Of a DNA stretch of 64,000 nucleotides, positions 58,524 through 64,000 are shown piece after piece; the first letter of the stretch is position 1; each line of letters opens with the position of its first letter. Below the pieces are notes generated by a model. It made no database searches and had not been told where the DNA came from. It worked only from the letters and a program-made list of their open reading frames with translations. The translations under genes were made by a program, and so were the position numbers. Location: positions 372,001 through 436,000 of the forward strand of contig NZ_FOKW01000003.1 in NCBI RefSeq assembly GCF_900112205.1, read 5' to 3'. The stretch comes from Natronobacterium haloterrestre. GTDB taxonomy: Archaea > Halobacteriota > Halobacteria > Halobacteriales > Natrialbaceae.

Positions 58524-59774
58524 ATGGCGATCGAGGTCACTCGTACTTACGTTGGCTCTATCCAGAACCAGCGACAGGTCTGCGATGGCCTCGATTCGCT
58601 CGGAGACTCCGCCTCGAAGATCTGGAACGTCGCACGCTGGACAGCCGACCGCATCTGGAACGCAACAGGAGAAATCCCATCTGAAGGCGTCCTGAAAGCG
58701 TATATGAAGACCCAATCATGCTGGAAAGATTTGAACGCACAATCCAGTCAGAAAGTCATCGAAGAACTTTCTGATGCTTTCCAGTCGTGGTTCGATCTGC
58801 GACAGACAGACGACGAGGCGAATCCGCCCGGCTACCGCAAACACGGCGATGACCGACCCAAGAGTACGGTCACGTTCAAAGCAGACGGGTTCAAACACGA
58901 CCCAGAGAACAACCGCGTCCGACTCTCGAAAGGGTCGAACTTGAAAGAAGGGTGGTCGGACTTCATCCTCTGTGAGTACCAGACCCGGCCAGACGTTGAC
59001 CTCTCGGAAGTCACCCGAGTGCAGAACGTTCGTGCCGTCTGGAACGGTAACGAGTGGGAACTGCACTTCGTCTGCAAAGTCGAACGCGAGACCAATGACT
59101 CGGCAGGCGACAGCGTAGCAGGGATCGATCTCGGAATCACGAATATCGCCACGGTTGCATTCCCTGACGAGTACGTCCTGTACCCCGGGAACTCGCTTAA
59201 GCAAGACAAGCACTATTTCACCCGAGCAGAGTACGAGACTGAGGGTGAGAACGGCCCGTCAGAGAAGTCGATGTGGGCACGCAGGAAACTCGCAGACCGC
59301 GAGACGCATTTCTACCACGTTCTCACGGACACCATCATCACCGAGTGTGTCGAACGTGATGTTGGCACGCTCGCGGTGAGCTGGCCTGAAGACGTGCGGA
59401 ACTCAGACTGGGGCAAAACGGGGAACAAGAAGTTGCACTCGTGGGCGTTTGACCGCATCTACCAGTACCTCGCGTACAAGGGTGAGATCCGTGGCGTCGA
59501 GGTGCTGAAGGAGAACGAGTGGAACACCTCGAAGACCTGCTCACGGTGTGGTGACGACACGAAGTCGAACCGTGTCGAACGTGGCCTGTACGTCTGTTCG
59601 TCGTGTGAGTTGGTAGCCAACGCAGATTGTAACGGAGCGGAGAACATGCGCCAGAAGATAACTCCGAGTCCTCACGGCGAGGATAGGAGTAACGGCTGCG
59701 TGTCACAGCCCTCGACACACCTGTTCGACCGCGAGAGCGGGACATTCAAACCGAGAGAACAGGTCGTGTCGTAG
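58524..59774 (+). CDS. tnpB: TnpB RNA-guided endonuclease of an IS605-group element
   Basis: A 416-residue TnpB, ancestral relative of Cas12. N-terminal wedge/REC region (1-195), then a RuvC nuclease split by insertions: Asp202 (VAGIDLGITN), Glu289 (SWPEDVRN) and Asp368 (ANADCNGAEN) are all present, as is the zinc ribbon (TCSRCG and VCSSC). It should therefore be catalytically intact, cutting DNA with an omega-RNA from its own 3' end. ATG at 58524. Codon and base usage are less GC-rich than the host genes. No tnpA adjacent. Confidence 0.93.
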   Translation: MAIEVTRTYVGSIQNQRQVCDGLDSLGDSASKIWNVARWTADRIWNATGEIPSEGVLKAYMKTQSCWKDLNAQSSQKVIEELSDAFQSWFDLRQTDDEANPPGYRKHGDDRPKSTVTFKADGFKHDPENNRVRLSKGSNLKEGWSDFILCEYQTRPDVDLSEVTRVQNVRAVWNGNEWELHFVCKVERETNDSAGDSVAGIDLGITNIATVAFPDEYVLYPGNSLKQDKHYFTRAEYETEGENGPSEKSMWARRKLADRETHFYHVLTDTIITECVERDVGTLAVSWPEDVRNSDWGKTGNKKLHSWAFDRIYQYLAYKGEIRGVEVLKENEWNTSKTCSRCGDDTKSNRVERGLYVCSSCELVANADCNGAENMRQKITPSPHGEDRSNGCVSQPSTHLFDRESGTFKPREQVVS

Positions 59775-59852
59775 ACCAGCAAATATCCCACCCACGGTAC
59801 GGGAAGCCGCGTCCTTCAGGGCGCGGAGGATGTCACGTTTGTTCCCCGTCAA
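59700..59852 (+). ncRNA. Predicted omega-RNA (reRNA) at the tnpB 3' end
   Basis: By analogy with characterised TnpB elements, the RNA starts within the tnpB 3' end and runs through the right-end hairpin CCGCGTCC-TTCA-GGGCGCGG (59807-59826) to the element border near 59836, followed by a guide of about 16 bases from the flanking DNA. The hairpin is visible; the RNA and its exact ends are inferred. Overlapping sense RNAs are known from haloarchaeal tnpB genes. Confidence 0.45.
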
Positions 59853-59854
59853 AC

Positions 59855-59861
59855 CTAAATA
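59855..59861 (+). promoter_or_regulatory. TATA element for the RHH gene
   Basis: CTAAATA lies 25-31 bases before the ATG at 59886, typical of a leaderless transcript. The TnpB element ends less than 20 bases upstream, so the BRE side of this promoter is close to or inside the insertion junction. Confidence 0.65.
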
Positions 59862-59885
59862 CCCCCTCGCCGAAAGCGGAATCAG

Positions 59886-60116
59886 ATGCCGAAAGTAGAG
59901 ATCACCATCCCGGAACACCTCGAGATGCAGATCGCCCAGATGGTCGAACGCGGTGAGTTCGTCAACCGCGAGGAGGCCATCGAGGACCTCCTGTCGACGG
60001 GCATCAAAGCCTACAAGACCAGCGGGCCGATGGACGAAGAGGAGGGAGCTACCGGTGGCGGTACCGGCCTCGAAGACGACGGAATGATGGGCCACGACGA
60101 CGAGTACGTCTTCTAA
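59886..60116 (+). CDS. Small ribbon-helix-helix (CopG-like) protein
   Basis: A 76-residue protein. Residues 1-45 form an RHH DNA-binding fold: MPKVEITIPEHLEMQIAQMV, then RGEFVNREEAIEDLLSTGIKAY. The tail is Gly-rich and acidic (EEEGATGGGTGLEDDGMMGHDDE). Dimeric DNA-binding is expected. No toxin gene is adjacent, so it is not an evident antitoxin. Its TAA overlaps the stop of the convergent small membrane gene. Confidence 0.85.
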   Translation: MPKVEITIPEHLEMQIAQMVERGEFVNREEAIEDLLSTGIKAYKTSGPMDEEEGATGGGTGLEDDGMMGHDDEYVF

Positions 60117-60283
60117 AACGCGATCAGCGGTATTCCGAACGCGACCGCGACGCCGATCAGCATGACGACGAAGCCGACGGTGACGTCGCTCGCCGTGTAC
60201 TCGCTCATCGGTGCCGTCGTTCGTTCGTCCTCGAGGTCGTGACCGACGTCTGCGGCCGAGTCGTGGTCGGTGTCGTCTGCCAT
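60113..60283 (-). CDS. Small haloarchaeal membrane protein (56 aa)
   Basis: A 56-residue protein: acidic N-terminus (MADDTDHDSAADVGHDLEDE), then a hydrophobic helix VTVGFVVMLIGVAVAFGIPLIAF at the C-terminus, a tail-anchor layout seen in many haloarchaeal micro-proteins. ATG at 60283; TAG at 60113-60115 overlaps the stop of the RHH gene on the other strand. Strong composition bias supports coding. Function unknown. Confidence 0.72.
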   Translation of the reverse strand: MADDTDHDSAADVGHDLEDERTTAPMSEYTASDVTVGFVVMLIGVAVAFGIPLIAF

Positions 60284-60439
60284 GTCCGGGCGTTGTCCCC
60301 TCGAGGTCTTAAAAACACCTACACGCCGCGAGCGGCGGCTCCGGCCGACGCGGTCGGTCGCTGACGGGGAAGATCGGACGCGAGGCGAAGCGTCGTGTCA
60401 CCCGGAGATATTTACCGCTCTGGCGACGAGTCGGCACCG

Positions 60440-61216
60440 ATGCCCTCCACGTTCGGATCGACGTCTCCATCCCAGTCCCCATCGCGGTCACGGTCGCGAA
60501 GGCGGCTGCTCGCCGCCGCAGGCGGCTGTCTCGCGACGGTATTTGCCGGCTGTGCCGGCGACGGAAGCGAATCCACGACCGAATCGTCGGCGAGCGAAGG
60601 TCCTCCGGACGGTGGGTTCGACTCCACCCACGAGTACGAGTCGCTGTTCGTCCGCGCCGACGACCCCGACCCGTTCGTCTATCGGTCGGAAGACGAGGCC
60701 GAGGATGCCCAGGACGACGAGACCGTCGCTCATCGACTCTCGAGGCTGTTCGTCGTCGACGAATCGGCGGCCGCCGACCTCTGGATCGAGCCCGGCCTCG
60801 CCGACGAGGACGAGAGTGAGATCCGGGACTTCCTCGAGGCTACCGACTTCGAGAGCCAATCGGTCGTCGTCCACCAGCGAACGATCGAGGACTGCTACGA
60901 ACGGCGATTGCTCGGGATCGAAGCCCGGGACGACGAGTATCGGGCGCGGTTCTGTCAAACCCTGAAGGCTCCGATGACGCCGTGTGAAGCCGACAGGGAA
61001 CTGATGGAGGCGATCCTCGTCAGGATCGACCGGTCGTACGCGGAACGGCCCTCGACTAGCGGAGGTTCCGAACACATGTCGTGTCCCGATTCGACGACCC
61101 CCGACGCCGGGGAATCCGACGGGTCCGAAAGCGATCGGGGCGGCGGGACCGACACCGACGGGAACGACTCGAGCACCGGATCGAGCGAGACGACCGACGG
61201 AGGTGAGGACGAATGA
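60440..61216 (+). CDS. Tat lipoprotein of unknown function
   Basis: A 258-residue exported protein: Ser-rich N-terminus, SRRRLLAAAGGCLATVFAGC signal with lipobox Cys near 37, a mixed alpha/beta core (YESLFVRADDPDPFVYRSED to EAILVRIDRSYAERP) with four Cys in the second half (DCYERR, FCQTL, PCEAD, MSCPD) that could pair as disulfides, and an acidic Ser/Gly/Asp tail. ATG at 60440 places the signal near the N-terminus. It overlaps the next lipoprotein gene by four bases. I do not recognise the family. Confidence 0.8.
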   Translation: MPSTFGSTSPSQSPSRSRSRRRLLAAAGGCLATVFAGCAGDGSESTTESSASEGPPDGGFDSTHEYESLFVRADDPDPFVYRSEDEAEDAQDDETVAHRLSRLFVVDESAAADLWIEPGLADEDESEIRDFLEATDFESQSVVVHQRTIEDCYERRLLGIEARDDEYRARFCQTLKAPMTPCEADRELMEAILVRIDRSYAERPSTSGGSEHMSCPDSTTPDAGESDGSESDRGGGTDTDGNDSSTGSSETTDGGEDE

Positions 61217-62628
61217 CCGCGAACGACCGCGGCGCGGCCGGTCGGTCGTCCCGTCGGCGCTTCCTCGCCGGCCTCGCGGGCGTCGGCGGGGTCGCCCTCG
61301 CGGGCTGTAGCGCCCTCCCCTGGAACGACGAGACGAGTTCGTCGGTCCGGTTCAGCGCGGGGGACGTCGAGGCCGCCCTCGAGGACGTCGATCCCGTCGA
61401 GTTCTCGTGGCCGGTCCCCGTCCGGCCCGACTCGACCGCGCTCGAGGCCGCCCTCGAGCGCGTCGATACCTTGCTGGCCGAGGTTCCCGACGGCCTGGAT
61501 CCCGAGGACGTCCCCAACGGCGTCGTTCGGAATGGAATCGTCGAGCAACGCGACGAGGCGGTCGCGGGACGCGACGACGCCGCCGACGCGACCGGCGACG
61601 CGCAGTACCGCGCCCTGCGGGAGAGCCGTAGCGCCCGGCAGGCGGCCCGCCACGCGCTGACGAGTTGGCTCGCGGTCAGGTTCGAGGACGAAGACGACAC
61701 GGACCGGCGAACGCGCCTGCTCGAGGAACTCCGCGACGAACGAGGGTCGGTTCGGTCCGTCGCGCGGGACCGCCACGACGGGATCGAGTACCGCGGGACA
61801 GACACCGGGGACGGCCGACTGCGGGCGTCGCTGTACGCCTATCGCCGCGAGTCCGACCTGGGACGTGCCGCCGCGACCCTCGACCGCTGGAGCGTCGCCG
61901 CGAGCGACGACCCCCTCGAACTCGGCGAGGGCGCGGGTACCCTCGAGCACGCGACGGCGACCGTCGACGTCTGGGAGCACCTCGACGAACGCTACCGGGC
62001 GGACCTCCAGGACGACGGGGCCGACCTCGAGCCGGCCTTCGAGGACGCCCTCGAGCGGTCGATCGAGGCCGCCGACGCGGCCGATTTTCCCGAACAGGAC
62101 GAGGAGTGGCTCGAGGGGGTCGGCCTCGGCGACCTCGACGACTCGTACCTCGAACTCACCGTCTGGCGTGCCGGTCAGCCGGTCGACAGCGCCCGCAAGC
62201 GGCTGAAGACGGCCGCGGACGACGGCGAGTTGGGGACCGCGCTCTACCGCGGGCTCGAGTTCGAAGTCGCCCACCGGGCGTTCGAGTCGGTTCGCGACCG
62301 GATCGCCGGCGGCGAGTTCGGCGATCCCTCCCTCGAGGACGTGCTGGCGGAGCGGACGGCGGCCCTGGCGGCGGCCGAGGAGATCCGCGACCTCGAGGTG
62401 GCCGGCGAACCCGTCTCGCCGTCCTCGCCGTCTCTGGCGGCCTACGTCCTCGCGGAGACGCTGCGCGGGATCGAGTGGGCCGACGACGGCCTCCGCCGGG
62501 CCGCCGAGCGGGACCCGGAAACGAACGTCTCGCTGGGCGACCAGTACCGCGACTACGCGATCGCTCGGGGGCGACTCGAGGGCTTCGGAGAAGCAGTCGA
62601 GACCTTCCGCGGGCGAGTGCTCGAGTAA
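61213..62628 (+). CDS. Tat lipoprotein, helical, unknown function
   Basis: A 471-residue exported protein with [22 protein letters not shown] (lipobox Cys near 32). The mature part is rich in helices with Ala/Glu/Asp/Arg heptad-like patterns ([60 protein letters not shown]). No catalytic motif or metal site is evident. Translated with the preceding lipoprotein (ATGA overlap), so the two probably form a surface complex. Family not recognised. Confidence 0.82.
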   Translation: MTANDRGAAGRSSRRRFLAGLAGVGGVALAGCSALPWNDETSSSVRFSAGDVEAALEDVDPVEFSWPVPVRPDSTALEAALERVDTLLAEVPDGLDPEDVPNGVVRNGIVEQRDEAVAGRDDAADATGDAQYRALRESRSARQAARHALTSWLAVRFEDEDDTDRRTRLLEELRDERGSVRSVARDRHDGIEYRGTDTGDGRLRASLYAYRRESDLGRAAATLDRWSVAASDDPLELGEGAGTLEHATATVDVWEHLDERYRADLQDDGADLEPAFEDALERSIEAADAADFPEQDEEWLEGVGLGDLDDSYLELTVWRAGQPVDSARKRLKTAADDGELGTALYRGLEFEVAHRAFESVRDRIAGGEFGDPSLEDVLAERTAALAAAEEIRDLEVAGEPVSPSSPSLAAYVLAETLRGIEWADDGLRRAAERDPETNVSLGDQYRDYAIARGRLEGFGEAVETFRGRVLE

Positions 62629-62749
62629 CGGCACCCGCGGGTACCGACGGCCGAAACGGACGGCGAGCGAGCGCCACGCGACGGCGGCCGCAATCGCCCG
62701 ATCCAGACCCCTTTACTACCCTCGGAACGAACCCTCGCGTAACAGCGAC

Positions 62750-63565
62750 ATGGCACTGACCAAACGAATCATCCCCTGTATCGACGTCGACCTGGACGAG
62801 GACGGGAACCCGGCGGTCTACACGGGCGTTAACTTCGAGGACCTGAAGTACACCGGCGACCCCGTCGAGATGGCCAAGGCCTACAACGAGTCCGGGGCCG
62901 ACGAGTTCGTCTTCCTCGACATCACCGCCTCCGCGGAGGGTCGCGAGACGATGCTCGACGTCGTCCGCGACGTCGCCGACGAAGTGTTCATTCCCCTTAC
63001 GGTCGGCGGCGGCATCCGCAGCACCGACGACATCAAAGAGACCCTCCGGGCCGGCGCGGACAAGGTGTCCATCACTACGGGGGCGCTCGAGCGACCCGAA
63101 CTGGTCAACGAGGGTGCCTCGGCCTTCGGCAGCCAGTGTATCGTCATCAGCGTCGACGCGCGCCGCCGGTTCGACGAGGAGGGCGAGCACTACGTCGAAA
63201 TCGACGGCGAATCCTGCTGGTTCGAGTGCACGAAGAAGGGCGGCCGCGAGGGAACCGGTATCGACGTCCTCGAGTGGGCCGCCGAGGCCGAGTCCCGCGG
63301 CGCGGGCGAACTGTTCGTCAACTCGATCGACAAGGACGGCACGAAGGATGGCTACGACCTGCCCCTGACGGAGGCGGTCTGTGACGTCGTCGACACGCCG
63401 GTCATCGCCTCTTCGGGCTGTGGCGGCCCCGAGGACATGTACGACGTGTTCACCGAGGCCGGCGCGGACGCGGGGCTGGCGGCCTCGATCTTCCACTTCG
63501 ACGAGTACTCGATCGCCGAGACGAAGGAGTACCTCGACGAGCGGGGCGTTCCGGTTCGGCTGTGA
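62750..63565 (+). CDS. hisF: Imidazole glycerol phosphate synthase cyclase subunit
   Basis: TIM-barrel enzyme of 271 residues closing the imidazole ring in histidine synthesis with ammonia from HisH. Catalytic Asp12 ([13 protein letters not shown]) and Asp136 (VISVDARRR); phosphate-binding loops VGGGIRS and [14 protein letters not shown] at 62750; CCTTTACTA about 35 bases upstream is a plausible TATA. It is separated from other his genes. The cell thus makes histidine and can degrade it (hut genes). Confidence 0.96.
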   Translation: MALTKRIIPCIDVDLDEDGNPAVYTGVNFEDLKYTGDPVEMAKAYNESGADEFVFLDITASAEGRETMLDVVRDVADEVFIPLTVGGGIRSTDDIKETLRAGADKVSITTGALERPELVNEGASAFGSQCIVISVDARRRFDEEGEHYVEIDGESCWFECTKKGGREGTGIDVLEWAAEAESRGAGELFVNSIDKDGTKDGYDLPLTEAVCDVVDTPVIASSGCGGPEDMYDVFTEAGADAGLAASIFHFDEYSIAETKEYLDERGVPVRL

Positions 63566-63643
63566 GCCGGTCTCCCGTCTCGTCTCCCCCGTAACGTTCG
63601 TCGTTCCAATACGCTTATCCCGACGGAGTCGACCGTTTTACTA

Positions 63644-64000
63644 GTGAAGTGGCGGTGCACGTGGTGTGGCAAACCACACGAGGAAAACGACCCGCCCTGT
63701 GACAACTGCGGGCACAACAAGTTCGAGAAGGCGATCGTCCGCGAGGACGACCCCGGCAACCGGCAGTCGACCGACACCGTCGACACCGGCACGACCTACG
63801 TCTGGAAGTGTCCCAACTGCGGGCGCGAACACGTCAGGAACAACCCGCCCTGCTCGCGGTGTGGCAACCCCGAACTCGAGAAGACCGAACAGACCTACGA
63901 CGACGTCGAACGGGAACTCGACACGCCGGGCTGGTTCGAGGTCGCCAGACCGTACCTCCCGGTGTTCGCCGTCGTCGGCGTCGTCGTCCTGCTGTTTGTG
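63644..64000 (+). CDS. Double zinc-ribbon membrane protein (partial, 3' end outside window)
   Basis: The frame opens with GTG at 63644 and runs off the window after 119 codons. Two zinc ribbons are seen: CTWCGKPHEENDPPCDNCG (about 5-23) and CPNCGREHVRNNPPCSRCG (about 57-75), each followed by a charged stretch. Then ELDTPGWFEVARPYLPVF leads into a membrane helix at the window edge. Haloarchaea have a family of such proteins of unknown role. TATA-like CTTATC about 28 bases before the GTG supports the start. Confidence 0.82.
   Translation, partial: MKWRCTWCGKPHEENDPPCDNCGHNKFEKAIVREDDPGNRQSTDTVDTGTTYVWKCPNCGREHVRNNPPCSRCGNPELEKTEQTYDDVERELDTPGWFEVARPYLPVFAVVGVVVLLFV

Larger units (their letters stand above)
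58396..59836 (+). mobile_element. TnpB-only IS200/IS605-group (IS1341-type) element
   Basis: An element with tnpB but no tnpA. The approximate left end carries the hairpin CCCACCGTTTACGGTGGG (58405-58422); the right end carries the hairpin at 59807-59826 and stops near GGATGTCAC. No inverted repeats or target duplication are expected for this group and none are seen. It is less GC-rich than its surroundings, a sign of transfer. Without TnpA it would need one in trans to move. Borders are approximate. Confidence 0.75.

Noticed and set aside
1-64000. CRISPR arrays, prophage or integrative-element modules
   Set aside because: No regularly spaced direct repeats, cas genes, integrase, capsid or partition genes were seen; the only mobile element is the TnpB unit.

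Overview
The window is chromosomal DNA of a haloarchaeon. The support is very high GC, acidic proteins rich in Asp and Glu, frequent CTCGAG, and haloarchaeal families: HTH-10 (Bat-type) and HalX regulators, halocyanins, TFB, Tat-dependent lipoproteins, a PGF-type C-terminus and archaeal-type promoters. Gene style fits the Natrialbales, but that placement is an impression. I see no rRNA, tRNA, CRISPR array or replication origin.

Layout. 0-3.7 kb: end of a histidine-utilisation operon (hutG, hutI, hutH) with start/stop overlaps. 4-13.6 kb: a PAS-GAF-HTH-10 regulator, an MTH865 protein, a ribbon-helix-helix regulator, cobyric acid synthase, an ABC-2 transporter, cob(I)alamin adenosyltransferase, a winged-helix protein and an ornithine-cyclodeaminase family enzyme. 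13.8-19 kb: a degenerate histidine kinase facing a HalX response regulator across a decamer repeat, then purL. 19.4-26.6 kb: a PHP hydrolase and asparagine-synthase-like pair, a four-gene ABC importer with two permeases, a cupin and an Mrp ATPase.

26.8-39.6 kb is the most distinctive part, a nitrite-respiration island. It has a four-gene Fe-S/NrfD membrane redox complex without a molybdenum catalytic subunit, an HTH-10 regulator, three DUF2249 proteins, and two tandem copies of a copper nitrite reductase-halocyanin cassette. SCO1, TlpA-like and CcdA genes lie between the copies. Six matches to a 12-bp inverted repeat, CGAAC-N2-(G/A)TTCG or a close variant, lie upstream of these units, at identical distance from both nirK starts. 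I infer a single regulon in which the Fe-S/NrfD complex may feed electrons from menaquinol to halocyanin and NirK.

39.7-43.3 kb: a tiny zinc-finger protein, TFB, gatCA and a winged-helix regulator. 43.4-57 kb: NRDE protein and most of menaquinone synthesis (menE, menC, menA, menB, menD, menF). That pathway is interrupted by a DyP-peroxidase/P19-like/surface-protein group and by a J-domain membrane protein. 57-64 kb: a sulfite-oxidase-like protein, a membrane protein, a TnpB-only IS605-type element with an intact RuvC triad, a small RHH protein, two unknown Tat lipoproteins, hisF and a zinc-ribbon membrane protein cut by the window end. Menaquinone is the usual quinone of haloarchaeal anaerobic respiration, so the men genes and the nitrite island are functionally compatible.
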